Positions 30,954-40,108 are shown, counted from the first letter of the stretch. The stretch: 64,000 nt of DNA from Streptacidiphilus sp. P02-A3a (GCF_014084105.1 NZ_CP048289.1:8875922-8939921); one strand, 5' to 3'. Translations and numbers: made by a program. The notes: generated by a model from the sequence alone, not told the origin.

Positions 30954-32804
30954 TCAAACCGGGGGCTGACGAGTCGTCTGACCAGCTGCGGGGAGCAGGA
31001 AGTCGCACCAGACGGCCTTGCCGCCGTCCGGGGTGCGGCGGGTACCCCAGCTGGAGGCGATGGTGGCGATGATGGCGATGCCGCGCCCGGACTCGTCCAC
31101 CGGTTCGGCTCGGCGGCGGCGGGGGAGGTGGTCGTCGGCGTCGGTGACCTCGACCGTGAGCCGGCGGTCGGTGCGGCGCAGCCGCAGCCGCATCGGCGGG
31201 TGGCCGTGGGTGAAGGAGTTGGACACCAGCTCGCTGACCGCGAGCACTCCGAGGTCCAGCAGTTCCTCGCCCAGTCGCCAGCTGGCCAGTACCCCGCCGG
31301 TGAAGGCGCGGGCGCTGGAGACCGCCTCCGCGCCGCCCAGCAGGTCGAGCGAGGCGCTGCGGAAGAGCTCCGCTGTCTCGGTGTCGCGTTCCGGGAGCTG
31401 GAAGACCAGGGCGGCGACGTCGTCGTCGTGGTCGGGGGTGACGCCCATGGCGCGGAGCAGCCGGGCACAGATCACGTCGGGTTGGCCGGTGGCTCCGGCG
31501 AAGGTGCCGGCCAGGGTGTCCAGGCCCTCGTCGATGTCCTGTCCCCGGCGTTCCACCAGGCCGTCGGTGTAGAGGACGCCGGTGGCCCCGGTGACCAGGG
31601 CGACCGAGGCGGAGGTGTGCAGCCAGCCGCCGGTTCCCAGCGGCGGGCCGCAGGTCTCCTCCGGGCGGGTGACCGAGCCGTCGGGTTCGCGGATCATCAG
31701 CGGGAGGTGCCCGGCCGAGGAGTAGGTGAGCAGTTGCTCGCTGGGGTCGTAGACGGCGTAGACGCAGGTCGCGATGAGGGTGGGGTCGATTTCGGCGGCG
31801 AGGCCATCGAGGAGTTGCAGCACCTCGTGCGGTGGCAGGTCGAGCCGGGCGTAGGCGCGGACGGCGGTGCGGAGCTGGCCCATGACGGCGGCGGCGCGCA
31901 TGCCGCGCCCCATGACGTCGCCGATGACCAGGGCGGTCCGGCCGCCACCGAGGGTGATCACGTCGTACCAGTCGCCGCCGACGGCGGCGTCGGGGCCGCC
32001 CGGCTGGTAGGTGGCGGCGACGCGGAGGTCGTCCGGTTGTTCGAGCTTCTGCGGCAGCAGGCTGCGTTGCAGGGTGACCGCGGCCTCGCGGTGGCGGCGT
32101 TCGCTCTCCCGCAGCCGTTCGGTGGCCTGGACCTGGTCGGTGACCTCGGCGCCGAAGACCAGGACGCCGCAGACGTCGGCGGCGTTGCTGCTGCGGCGGA
32201 GCGCGCCGAGCGGTCCCAGGGTGCTGAGCGGGCCGAGCGGGCCTCGGGCGCCCCCGCGTCCGTTCTGCTGCTGGGCCCCGGCCAGGGCTTCGAGCTGGAC
32301 TCCGAGGTCCTCGGTGTCGCGGACGGGGGCGCAGACGAAGGTGTAGAAGCGGGGTCGATCCGAACTGGTGCGCGAGGAGTGGGTGACCTTGCGCGCCTTG
32401 ACGGTGCGCGGTCTGCCGGTGCGGAAGGCCTGGTCCATCAGCGGCAGCAGGCCGAGCTCTTCGAGTTCGGGCATGACCTGGTGGGCGGGTACCCCCGTCG
32501 GCCGGGGACCGAAGACGTCGGTGTAGGCGCGGTTGAGGTAGCCGACGCGGTGCCCGGGGCCGTAGCTGACCGCGACCAGGGCCGGGAGGTGCGCGAGGAC
32601 GTCCTGGACCTTGGGGTGCTCGTGGATGTGTGCGTCGACCTCGGCATGCTGTTCGGGAAGGTCCATGACAGGTGCCTGGTCGGCGCTGCCGGAGGTGTCG
32701 GCCGGGCCGCGCCGCGCAGGCTGGGCTGCGGCCGGTGCCTTCGGCGCGGCCGAGGCGCGTCGCTGTCCTCCGGGGAGCCGGGCGCTCCAGCGCGTGAGAT
32801 TCAC
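30954..32804 (-). CDS. PAS, SpoIIE-type PP2C phosphatase and HATPase multi-domain regulator
   Basis: A 616-residue cytoplasmic signalling protein. A PAS sensor region (about 65-185, including GYLNRAYTDVFGPRP) is followed by a SpoIIE/PP2C phosphatase (about 250-450) with VGGDWYDVI, VIGDVMGRG and YSSAGHLPL as metal-binding motifs. The C-terminal HATPase_c anti-sigma-kinase domain (about 480-600) has VSELVSNSFTHG and SGRGIAII. Such proteins dephosphorylate or phosphorylate anti-sigma antagonists in partner-switching pathways. The GTG start is chosen for AGGAAAGG upstream; earlier in-frame codons add a low-complexity extension. Targets are not in the window. Confidence 0.88.
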   Translation of the reverse strand: MNLTRWSARLPGGQRRASAAPKAPAAAQPARRGPADTSGSADQAPVMDLPEQHAEVDAHIHEHPKVQDVLAHLPALVAVSYGPGHRVGYLNRAYTDVFGPRPTGVPAHQVMPELEELGLLPLMDQAFRTGRPRTVKARKVTHSSRTSSDRPRFYTFVCAPVRDTEDLGVQLEALAGAQQQNGRGGARGPLGPLSTLGPLGALRRSSNAADVCGVLVFGAEVTDQVQATERLRESERRHREAAVTLQRSLLPQKLEQPDDLRVAATYQPGGPDAAVGGDWYDVITLGGGRTALVIGDVMGRGMRAAAVMGQLRTAVRAYARLDLPPHEVLQLLDGLAAEIDPTLIATCVYAVYDPSEQLLTYSSAGHLPLMIREPDGSVTRPEETCGPPLGTGGWLHTSASVALVTGATGVLYTDGLVERRGQDIDEGLDTLAGTFAGATGQPDVICARLLRAMGVTPDHDDDVAALVFQLPERDTETAELFRSASLDLLGGAEAVSSARAFTGGVLASWRLGEELLDLGVLAVSELVSNSFTHGHPPMRLRLRRTDRRLTVEVTDADDHLPRRRRAEPVDESGRGIAIIATIASSWGTRRTPDGGKAVWCDFLLPAAGQTTRQPPV

Positions 32805-33017
32805 AGGGCCTTTCCTGGCGGTTCGGACGGCACGGCCTGGTCGTTCCGAGGCCCCAGGGCCAGGGCTCGGCGACGGCCGTTCGGACCAGTGTGGCGGAAG
32901 TCCTCCGCTTAGGACATCGTGCCCGCAGTACAGACTGATCCCGATGAACACGCTCTCTGGGGTGATTCCCGGCCGCCGCGCGCGGCACTCCAGCCCGACC
33001 GATCTTGACGATCGGCT

Positions 33018-34406
33018 CTAACCCCCTTCGCTGTCCCGGAGTTCACGTTCGACGTAGGACTCGAAGATGGCGCGGGGCTGTTCCAGTGCCCCCATGGAAA
33101 CGATCTCCCGCTTCAGCAGACCGGCGAGAAACCAGTCCGCCATGACGCGCGCCTTGCGGTCCCAGGTCGGCACCCGGCGCAGGTGCACCGCCCGGTGCAG
33201 CAGCCAGGCCGCCCGGCCGTGCAGGGCGCGCCCGCGCAGCTGGGCCACGCCGTGGTGCAGGCCGAGGGAGGTGAGCGAGCCCTTCAGCTCGTGCCGGTAC
33301 TCGCGCACCGGCTCGCCCCTCAGCTGGGCCAGCAGGTTGTCGGCCAGCACCCGGGCCTGCCTGACAGCATGCTGGGCGTTGGGGGCGCAGCACTCCCCCG
33401 GACGGGTGACGTCCGGTACCGCCGCCGCGTCCCCGGCCGCCCAGACTCCCGGCGTGCCGAGGACCCGCAGGCTGGCGTCACAGCGCAGGCGTCCCTGGGC
33501 GTCGCAGGGCAGCCGGGTGGCCCGCAGCACCGGGTTGGCCCGGACGCCCGCCGTCCAGACGAGGGTGCGGGCGGCGAAACGGCTGCCGTCGGAGAGGGCG
33601 ACCATGCCGTCGGTGACGGAGAGCAACCGGGTGCCGAGGCGGACCTCGATGTTGCGCCCGCGCAGTTCCTCGGTGGTGCGCAGGCCGACATCGGGTTCGG
33701 TCTCGGGCAGGATCCGCTTGCCCGCCTCGACCAGCACCCAGTGCATGTCCTCGGGCTTCAGCCCCTGGTAGTGCCGGACGGCGTAGCGGGCCATGTCCTC
33801 CAGCTCGGCGAGGGCGCCGGTACCGGCGTAGCCGCCACCGACGAAGACGAAGGTCAGCGCGGCGTCGCGGAGCTCCGGATCGCGGGTGGAGGCGGCCAGG
33901 TCGAGCTGGGTGAGCACGTGGTTGCGGAGCGAGACGGCCTCCTCGACGCTGCGGAAGCCGATGCCGTGCTCGGCCAGGCCGGGGACGGCGAGGATCCGGG
34001 CGACCGAGCCGGGGGCGAGCACCAGCACGTCGTAGGGCAGCCGCAGGTCCCGGGGCGGCAGCCCGGCGACGGCGGAGGGGACGGTGACGGTGGCGCTGCG
34101 GGCGACCGGGTCGAGCGTGCTGAGCCGTCCGTGCACCACCCGGGTCCGGGGCAGCACCCGGCGCAGCGGGACGATCACGTGGCGCGGGTCGACGGCTCCG
34201 GCGGCGGCCTCGGCGAGCAGCGGCTGGTAGGTCATGTAGGACTTGGGATCGACCAGGGTGACCTCGGCCTCGTCCGGGCGCAGGCGTTGCTGTAGGCGGA
34301 GTGCGGCGCAGAGGCCGACATGTCCGCCGCCGATGATCAGGATACGGGTGGGTGGGGTCACCGGTGTCACCGCTCCATTCCGCACCCTCGGCGGCTTCTT
34401 GTACAT
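33018..34406 (-). CDS. ndh: Type II NADH dehydrogenase (NDH-2) family FAD oxidoreductase
   Basis: A 462-residue membrane-associated flavoprotein. The FAD-binding GGGHVGLCAALRL sits near residue 25, the NAD-binding VFVGGGYAGTGALAEL near 190, and a third conserved segment is VWAAGDAAAVPD. The C-terminus has the amphipathic LHRAVHLRRVPTWDRKARV region used for membrane attachment. NDH-2 passes electrons from NADH to quinone without pumping protons. It is divergent from an AtrA-like TetR gene, as in S. coelicolor SCO4119/SCO4118 (recalled). Confidence 0.85.
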   Translation of the reverse strand: MYKKPPRVRNGAVTPVTPPTRILIIGGGHVGLCAALRLQQRLRPDEAEVTLVDPKSYMTYQPLLAEAAAGAVDPRHVIVPLRRVLPRTRVVHGRLSTLDPVARSATVTVPSAVAGLPPRDLRLPYDVLVLAPGSVARILAVPGLAEHGIGFRSVEEAVSLRNHVLTQLDLAASTRDPELRDAALTFVFVGGGYAGTGALAELEDMARYAVRHYQGLKPEDMHWVLVEAGKRILPETEPDVGLRTTEELRGRNIEVRLGTRLLSVTDGMVALSDGSRFAARTLVWTAGVRANPVLRATRLPCDAQGRLRCDASLRVLGTPGVWAAGDAAAVPDVTRPGECCAPNAQHAVRQARVLADNLLAQLRGEPVREYRHELKGSLTSLGLHHGVAQLRGRALHGRAAWLLHRAVHLRRVPTWDRKARVMADWFLAGLLKREIVSMGALEQPRAIFESYVERELRDSEGG

Positions 34407-34623
34407 ACTCTGTGCCGGATCTGTTGGGACAGTTGCGGCGGCCCGGCTGGTCCCGGCGCCCGGGGCGACTGGACGGTGCTCCGCTGATCAGCGCAGATGC
34501 CCTACGCTGCGGCCTCGGCCAGGAGGCCGGGTCCGGCGGGGAGATGAGGTGCCGGGAAGGTTCGGACGTCCTCTGTCCGCCCCGATCCGCTCTCAACTAT
34601 GGTCGGTAAGTCGGTGAATCAAT

Positions 34624-34641
34624 GCGCCGGGCAATCGGCGC
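34624..34641. promoter_or_regulatory. Inverted repeat upstream of the TetR gene
   Basis: GCGCCG and CGGCGC arms separated by six bases lie about 75 bases before the tetR start in the 308-base divergent region. A TACATAGTGT stretch just downstream could supply a -10. It could be an operator, but the arms are short and GC-only. I see nothing else definite in this gap. Confidence 0.25.
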
Positions 34642-34714
34642 GTGGTTTTCTACATAGTGTTGCGTGTGGGGGCATCGCATCAGACGGGGTGCCCACGGGG
34701 GGAGGACGATCGTC

Positions 34715-35503
34715 ATGGTTCAGCAGGAGCAGGTTCTTTCGCATGTGGCGGAAGGCGCGATCCCGGAGCAGCGGAACGGCGTCGGCGCGTCACGGCGCGG
34801 TGCGCAGCTGCGGGTGGACGCGCGGCGCAATCTGGAGAGCGTACTGCGCGCCGCCCGGGAAGTGTTCGGTGAACTGGGTTACGGCGCGCCGATGGAGGAG
34901 GTCGCCCGGCGGGCGGGGGTCGGGGTCGGCACGGTCTACCGGCGCTTTCCGAGCAAGGAGGTGCTGGTCCACCGGATCGCCTCGGAGGAGGTCCAGTGGC
35001 TGACCTCGCAGGCGTGGGAGTCGCTGAACGGTGATCAGCAGCCTTGGGACGCCCTCGCCGGGTACCTGTCGCGGGCGGTCGCGACCGGCGCCGGGCGGCT
35101 GCTGCCGCCGGAGGCCTTCCGACGCGCCGAGCTCCTGGACCGGGTGCCCGGTCAGGGGGTGGTGCTGCCGCTGTCGGAGGCGGCTGATCCGGCGGCGACG
35201 GTCGGGGCGGACGTGGATCCGGCGCGGCTGGTGGAACTCCTGGAGCTGCTGGCCCGGTTGGTGGACCGGGCGCGGGCGGCCGGGGAGCTGCGGACCGGCG
35301 TGTCGGTGGCGGACGTGGTGCTGGTGCTGACGGCGTCGGTGCCCGCGCAGCCGGGGGCGGCGGGCCCGGCGGGCTCGGTGCCGGGGCCCGCTGCGGGTCC
35401 GGCCTCGGGTCCGGTGTCGGCTTCGCCGGACCCGACGGTGCCCGAGGGTACGGCGGCGCGGCTGCTGCGGATCCTGCTCGCCGGGTTGCGCGCGGGCGCG
35501 TAA
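34715..35503 (+). CDS. atrA: TetR family regulator, AtrA-like
   Basis: A 262-residue TetR regulator. The N-terminal DNA-binding domain (about 33-80) contains ARRNLESVLRAAREVFGELG, then the helix-turn-helix VARRAGVGVGTVYRRFPSK. The ligand-binding half ends in a Pro/Gly-rich stretch. ATG is supported by GGGGGGAGGA about 9 bases upstream. Its place beside a divergent NDH-2 and upstream of an ECF52-like sigma factor matches S. coelicolor AtrA (SCO4118), a TetR-fold activator of antibiotic pathway regulators. The name rests on synteny and recalled sequence, so it needs a comparison. Confidence 0.7.
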   Translation: MVQQEQVLSHVAEGAIPEQRNGVGASRRGAQLRVDARRNLESVLRAAREVFGELGYGAPMEEVARRAGVGVGTVYRRFPSKEVLVHRIASEEVQWLTSQAWESLNGDQQPWDALAGYLSRAVATGAGRLLPPEAFRRAELLDRVPGQGVVLPLSEAADPAATVGADVDPARLVELLELLARLVDRARAAGELRTGVSVADVVLVLTASVPAQPGAAGPAGSVPGPAAGPASGPVSASPDPTVPEGTAARLLRILLAGLRAGA

Positions 35504-35654
35504 CCCGCGCACGTGCCCAGGAGGTTTTCGTGCCTTCGATGTTCGCTCCTCTGTTCGTACGCGCACTCCACGGACGAGTGGTAGCGGCAGGATCAGCCAG
35601 GTCCGGGGCGGATGCCGTGGGAGCCTGTGGCCGTGGATCGACACGAGGGCTGCC

Positions 35655-37670
35655 ATGCGCGATGACGGCCAGGACGAACGCGCCTCGGACGGCGGCGACC
35701 TGGACGACGCCGGAGCAGGACGCGGTGGACCGGATCACGACGGCGCGGGACACGGTGGCGTGGGACACGGTGGCGTCGACGGAAGCGCGGTGGCTCTCGG
35801 TCGGCTCGACCCGGCCACGGAGGTACTCGATCCGGCGCCCCAGGTGCCACCCCAGATGCCTCGCCAGGGGCGGCCGCCCCGGCGGCGGCGCGGGCCCGGG
35901 TCCGTCCCGTCCGGGCCCGCCGTACCGCCCTCCGGCGGCCCCGTGGACGGCGAGGAGTTGCCCTCCTCCGACGCGCTGCTCGCCGCGGCCGTGCGGGCCG
36001 GTGAGGACTCGGCGTTCGAGGAGCTGTACCGGCGGCACGCGGAGGCGGTCCGCCGGTACGCCCGTACCTGCTGCCGGGACGCCTTCACCGCGGAGGACCT
36101 TGCGGGCGAGGTGTTCGCCCGCACCTTCCAGGCGCTGCGCGCCGGGAAGGGCCCGGATCTGGCCGTCCGCGCCTACCTGCTGACGGCGGTCCGCAACATC
36201 GCGGCGACCTGGACCCGCAGCGACCGGCGCGAGCAGCTGGTGGACGACTTCACCCTGTTCGCCGCCACCTCCCCCGCCGTGGCGAGCGTCGACGTCACCG
36301 ACCCGGGCGCGGACACCTGGGCGATGGCCGAGATCGACCAGTCGCTGGTGGTACGGGCGTTCCGTCAGCTCGACGCCGACGACCGGATGCTGCTGTGGCA
36401 CACCGTGGTCGAGCGGGAACCCCCGCGCGAGGTGGCGCTGCTGATCGGCAAGACCGCCAACGCCACGTCGGTGCAGGCCAGTCGGGCCCGGGACCGGCTG
36501 GCGACGGAGTTCCTGCAGGCGCACGTCTCGGACTCGCAGAAGTCCGACTGCAAGAAGTACGCGCGCAAGCTGGCCGCGTTCGCCCGGGGGTCGCTGGGCA
36601 AGCGCGCCGCCGCCGACTTCCGCGTGCACCTGCGGGACTGCGACCGCTGCTCGGCCGCGTACCTGGAACTGGTGGACCTCAACCACAGCCTGCGGGAGCT
36701 GCTTCCGTCCGGGCTGCTGGTCTGGCTCGGCTCCGGCTACTTCGCGACGGTCGCGGCCGGGCTCGCGGGCGGCGCGGCCGTCGGCGGCGCCGCCCTGGGC
36801 GCGACCAGCGCGGCCTCCAGCACCACCGCGGCCGGGGCGGCGGCCGGGGCCGCCGGTTCCGGCGGGTCGGGCGCGGCCGGGGGCGCGGCGGCGGAGGGCC
36901 TGGGGCTGCCCGCCAAGGCGGGGATCGCGGCGGCGGTGACGGTCGTCGCCGTGGCCGGGCTGGTGTTCGCGCTCAGCGGCAGCAGCCACCCCAAACCGGC
37001 GGCGCCGAAGGCGCAGCTGGTGGTACCCGCGTCGGCCCCGGTGGCGATCGCACCGCCGCCCAGTCCGCCGCCGCCACCACCGGTCGTACCACCGCCCCCT
37101 CCTCCGTCTCCTCCGCCGCCGCCAGCACCGGCACCGGTGGTCCGGCCGACGCCCGCGCCGGTCGTCGTCCCGCCGAAGCCGAGGGTCAGGCCCAAGCCCC
37201 GGCCGAGGCCGGCGCCCCCGGTGCCGTCGGCGGACTACTACGTGGACGCGCTGCCCTACGCGGGCCTCGGTTCGGCCAAGGGCCCCAGCCTGCGGACCGA
37301 CCCCGGGGACGGGGTGTGGCAGCGGACCGGGGACATCCGGATCGGCGGCGTCAGCTACGGCCGTGGGATCACCTCGACCGCGCCGTCCTCCGTGCCGATC
37401 GACCTGAACGGGCAGTGCCGCGAGTTCGACGCCTATGCCGGGGTCGACGACATGGAGCTGGGCCTGGGCGCGGTCCGGTTCTCGGTGCTGGACGACGCCA
37501 CCGGTCGCATCCTGTGGAGTTCCGGGGTCGTCAACGGCGGCGACCCGGCGGTGCCGGTACGGGTGAACCTGCGCGGCGTGTCGGCGATCCGGCTGGTGAC
37601 CGAGCCCGCCGACGGTTCGCTGGTGCCCGATGTCGCGGACTGGGCGGACGCGCGGTTCAGCTGCGGGTAA
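35655..37670 (+). CDS. Membrane-anchored ECF sigma factor with zinc finger and NPCBM domain (ECF52-like)
   Basis: A 671-residue one-piece regulator. After an acidic, disordered N-terminus, sigma region 2 (about 105-170) has FEELYRRHAEAVRRYA and TAEDLAGEVFARTFQAL. Sigma region 4 (about 235-285) ends in EVALLIGKTANATSVQASRA. A zinc-binding anti-sigma motif HLRDCDRC (HX3CX2C) follows near 330. There is a membrane helix around 430-455, a long Pro-rich stalk, and an NPCBM-type carbohydrate-binding domain from about 525 to the end (YYVDALPYAGLG, GITSTAPSSVPIDL). Sigma, anti-sigma-like finger and extracellular sensor are therefore in one chain. This fits the ECF52 group typified by SCO4117. Confidence 0.9.
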   Translation: MRDDGQDERASDGGDLDDAGAGRGGPDHDGAGHGGVGHGGVDGSAVALGRLDPATEVLDPAPQVPPQMPRQGRPPRRRRGPGSVPSGPAVPPSGGPVDGEELPSSDALLAAAVRAGEDSAFEELYRRHAEAVRRYARTCCRDAFTAEDLAGEVFARTFQALRAGKGPDLAVRAYLLTAVRNIAATWTRSDRREQLVDDFTLFAATSPAVASVDVTDPGADTWAMAEIDQSLVVRAFRQLDADDRMLLWHTVVEREPPREVALLIGKTANATSVQASRARDRLATEFLQAHVSDSQKSDCKKYARKLAAFARGSLGKRAAADFRVHLRDCDRCSAAYLELVDLNHSLRELLPSGLLVWLGSGYFATVAAGLAGGAAVGGAALGATSAASSTTAAGAAAGAAGSGGSGAAGGAAAEGLGLPAKAGIAAAVTVVAVAGLVFALSGSSHPKPAAPKAQLVVPASAPVAIAPPPSPPPPPPVVPPPPPPSPPPPPAPAPVVRPTPAPVVVPPKPRVRPKPRPRPAPPVPSADYYVDALPYAGLGSAKGPSLRTDPGDGVWQRTGDIRIGGVSYGRGITSTAPSSVPIDLNGQCREFDAYAGVDDMELGLGAVRFSVLDDATGRILWSSGVVNGGDPAVPVRVNLRGVSAIRLVTEPADGSLVPDVADWADARFSCG

Positions 37671-38337
37671 CCGCACCGGCGGCCGGTGGCTGGGGCTGAG
37701 CCGGTGGCTGAGTCGGCTTCCGGGCGCGGACGAGGGCGACGGTGCGCGCTCCGACGGTGACGGTGCGGGCAGCGGCGGCGGTGAAGCCGGAGGCCTGGGC
37801 GAGAGCGGCCGCGTCGGCGGCGGTGTCGGGCAGCGCGAGGTCGGTGGCGAGCAGCTCGGCGAAGGCGCCGCCCGGGTGGAAGCCCACGGTCAGCGGCAGG
37901 GTGAAGCCGACCCGGCCGCCGGGGCGCAGCACGCGCAGCCAGTCGGCCAGCGCCGGTCGTCCCAGGAAGTGCAGCGAGGAGGCGCAGAGCACCACGTCCA
38001 GTCCGGCGTCGGCCACCGGCAGTGGCAGCGCGGGGGCCACCCGCCAGTCGATCGCCCCGGCCGGTGCCAGCCGCGCCGCGCGCGCCCGGCCCGCGGCGAC
38101 CATCCCGGGCGACAGGTCGAGCGCCAGCACCGGGGCGCCGCCGGGGTGGGCGGCCCGGACCGCCGCGACGGCGAGGGCCACGGCCCCGGTGCCGCAGGCG
38201 ACGTCGGCCACCGACTCGGCCGGGGCCGGGGCGACGAAGGCGACCAGGGCCCGGGCGATCCGGTCGTGGTACGCGTCGTCGTAGTCCCCGGCCAGGGCGT
38301 CGAACGCCTGGGCCGTTCGCTGGTTCGGCTGCGTCAT
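37657..38337 (-). CDS. Class I SAM-dependent methyltransferase
   Basis: A 226-residue methyltransferase. The SAM-binding motif I is VADVACGTGAVALAV and motif II region is VLALDLSPGMVAAGRARA; VLCASSLHFLGRP and RVLRPGGRVGF complete the fold. The substrate cannot be deduced. Its 3' end overlaps the 3' end of the sigma-factor gene by 14 bases in opposite orientation, so the two transcripts are convergent. The last 25 residues are Pro/Gln-rich. Confidence 0.85.
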   Translation of the reverse strand: MTQPNQRTAQAFDALAGDYDDAYHDRIARALVAFVAPAPAESVADVACGTGAVALAVAAVRAAHPGGAPVLALDLSPGMVAAGRARAARLAPAGAIDWRVAPALPLPVADAGLDVVLCASSLHFLGRPALADWLRVLRPGGRVGFTLPLTVGFHPGGAFAELLATDLALPDTAADAAALAQASGFTAAAARTVTVGARTVALVRARKPTQPPAQPQPPAAGAVTRS

Positions 38338-38508
38338 GCGGAGAAGCTACCGCCCACGGCTCCACACGCCATCGGGAAACGCGATGTCCTTTGGCCGCCA
38401 GCGTCAGCCAGCAGATTCACGGAGAGTAGGTAGCAGAGTAGGTAACCGACAGCCGACGTGACGCACCGTGGGCCGCACACCGATTCCCGTCCCGTGAAGG
38501 GGAGAACC

Positions 38509-39147
38509 ATGCACATCGTCCCTGGCCTGAAAGTGCTGTACTTCGGCACTCCGGTGGTTCTGATCAGTACCCGCAACGAGGACGGCACCGCGAATCTCGC
38601 GCCCATGTCGTCCGCCTGGTGGCTGGGGCGGTCCTGCATGCTCGGGCTGGGCAACACCGCACAGACGACGTTGAACATGCTGCGCGAGCGCGAGTGCGTG
38701 CTCAACCTGCCGTCGTCGGCGATGGTCGACGTGGTCGACCGGATCGCGCTCACCACCGGCAATCCCGATCTCACGCCCCGCAGACTGCAACAGGGATACC
38801 GCTACGAGCCGGACAAGTTCACGCTGGGCGGGCTGACCGAGCAGGCGTCAGAACTGGTCGGCGCGCCTCGGGTCGCGGAGTGCCCGATCCAGTTGGAGTG
38901 CCGGGTGGTCGCTTCCCATCCCTTCCAGGATCCCGACACCAAGTGCACGTACTTCGAGGTCGAGGTGGATCGGGCCCACGTCGAGGAGGATCTGGTGATC
39001 CCGGGAACCCACCATGTGGACCCGCTCGGCTGGGACCCGCTGATCATGAAGTTCTGCGAGTTCTTCGGCGGCGGCCAGAACGTCCACCCGTCCCGCCTCG
39101 CCGACGGCTGGGAGATGCCCCACCAGCTGGAACAGGCGAACGCCTGA
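38509..39147 (+). CDS. Flavin reductase family protein (FMN-binding split barrel)
   Basis: A 212-residue protein of the flavin-reductase-like family. Typical segments are VVLISTRNEDGTANLAPMSS for FMN binding, ECVLNLPSSAMVD and TYFEVEVDRAHVEEDL. These enzymes bind FMN and may serve as flavin reductases or oxygenase partners. ATG follows GAAGGGGAG at good spacing; the upstream in-frame ATG-like codon adds a non-conserved leader. It faces the SDR gene. Confidence 0.85.
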   Translation: MHIVPGLKVLYFGTPVVLISTRNEDGTANLAPMSSAWWLGRSCMLGLGNTAQTTLNMLRERECVLNLPSSAMVDVVDRIALTTGNPDLTPRRLQQGYRYEPDKFTLGGLTEQASELVGAPRVAECPIQLECRVVASHPFQDPDTKCTYFEVEVDRAHVEEDLVIPGTHHVDPLGWDPLIMKFCEFFGGGQNVHPSRLADGWEMPHQLEQANA

Positions 39148-39159
39148 ACCCGGCCCGGG

Positions 39160-40014
39160 TCAGCGGACCCATTCGCTGGTGAGGGCGACGACCGAGTAGC
39201 CGTCGTTGTCGGCGAGCTTGGTTCCGGTGAACTGGCGGGCCCAGTCGGAGGTCTGGATGCGGAAGGCCGGACGTTCGGCGGCCAGGGCCTCGATGATCGG
39301 GGCAGCGGCCTCGGCCGGGGTCTGGGCACTGCCGAAGGCCCCCATCACGTGGTCGAGGTAGGACCTGAGCGCCGGGGCGTAGGGGCCCGCCTGGGCCAGC
39401 AGCACCGGGATGTCCAGCCCCAGGCTGGACACGAACTCGGTGGCCACCGCGCCGGGTTCGATCACGCTCACGCTGACGCCGAGGGTCTCGGCGACCGGGG
39501 CCAGTGACTCCATGAAGCCCTCGACCGCGAACTTGGCCGCGCAGTAGGCCTCGTTGAAGGGCTGGCCGACCACGCCGCCGACGCTGGTGACGGTGAGGAT
39601 CCGGCCGCCGGAGGCCCGCAGGTGGGGCAGCGCGGCCCGGGTGACCTCCACCACGCCGAAGAAGTTGACCTCCATGGCCTCGCGGAAGATCTGCGTGCCG
39701 TGCAGCTCGACGGTGCCGACCTTGCCCGCGCCGGCGTTGTTGACCAGGGCGTCCAGCCGTCCGTGCTCGGCGATGACCTCCGCCAGACAGGCGGTGATGC
39801 TCTCCGGGTCGACCACGTCCAGCTGTTTGAGCTGGATCCGGTCGGCGACGCCCGCCTCGGCGGCGGCCCGGCGCAGCGGGTCGGCCCGGCCCGGGTCGCG
39901 CATGGTGGCGACGACGTGCCAGCCCGCCTGGGCGGCGGCCACGGCCGCGGCCAGGCCGATGCCGGAGGAGGTACCGGTGATCAGGACGGTCTTGTCGGTC
40001 GGCGCGGCGTTCAT
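39160..40014 (-). CDS. Short-chain dehydrogenase/reductase
   Basis: A 284-residue classical SDR. The cofactor motif is TGTSSGIG, the NAG motif is NNAGAGK, and the catalytic Ser and Tyr-x3-Lys are in TVTSVGG and YCAAK. An MRDP segment after strand two suggests NADP(H) preference. Substrate unknown. It is divergent from a MarR regulator across a short region with two TG/CA palindromes, so repression by that regulator is likely. Its start is about 30 bases from the nearer palindrome. Confidence 0.9.
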   Translation of the reverse strand: MNAAPTDKTVLITGTSSGIGLAAAVAAAQAGWHVVATMRDPGRADPLRRAAAEAGVADRIQLKQLDVVDPESITACLAEVIAEHGRLDALVNNAGAGKVGTVELHGTQIFREAMEVNFFGVVEVTRAALPHLRASGGRILTVTSVGGVVGQPFNEAYCAAKFAVEGFMESLAPVAETLGVSVSVIEPGAVATEFVSSLGLDIPVLLAQAGPYAPALRSYLDHVMGAFGSAQTPAEAAAPIIEALAAERPAFRIQTSDWARQFTGTKLADNDGYSVVALTSEWVR

Positions 40015-40043
40015 GGCGAGGTCCGTTCTGGAGGGCGGCGCTT

Positions 40044-40085
40044 TGTGTGTGCACACACATAGTGGCACATGTGTGTGCACACACG
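40044..40085. promoter_or_regulatory. Two TG/CA palindromic operators between SDR and marR genes
   Basis: TGTGTGTGCACACACA at 40044-40059 is a perfect 16-bp palindrome. TGTGTGTGCACACACG at 40070-40085 repeats it with one outer mismatch. The centres are 26 bp apart. The second copy overlaps the predicted -35 position of marR, so binding by the MarR protein would block its own promoter and, from the first site, the SDR gene. Confidence 0.75.
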
Positions 40086-40096
40086 CAACTGGACGC

Positions 40097-40102
40097 TAGA
40101 AT
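40097..40102 (+). promoter_or_regulatory. -10 element of marR (leaderless transcript predicted)
   Basis: TAGAAT lies so that a start point 7 bases downstream coincides with the A of the marR ATG. There is no Shine-Dalgarno in between. A TGTGCA -35-like sequence 17 bases upstream falls inside the second palindrome. Confidence 0.6.
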
Positions 40103-40108
40103 CGTGCC

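Noticed and set aside
34713-37676. A 987-residue minus-strand open frame
   Set aside because: Antisense to the AtrA-like and sigma-factor genes, rich in Arg, Gly and Pro, with no recognisable domain.
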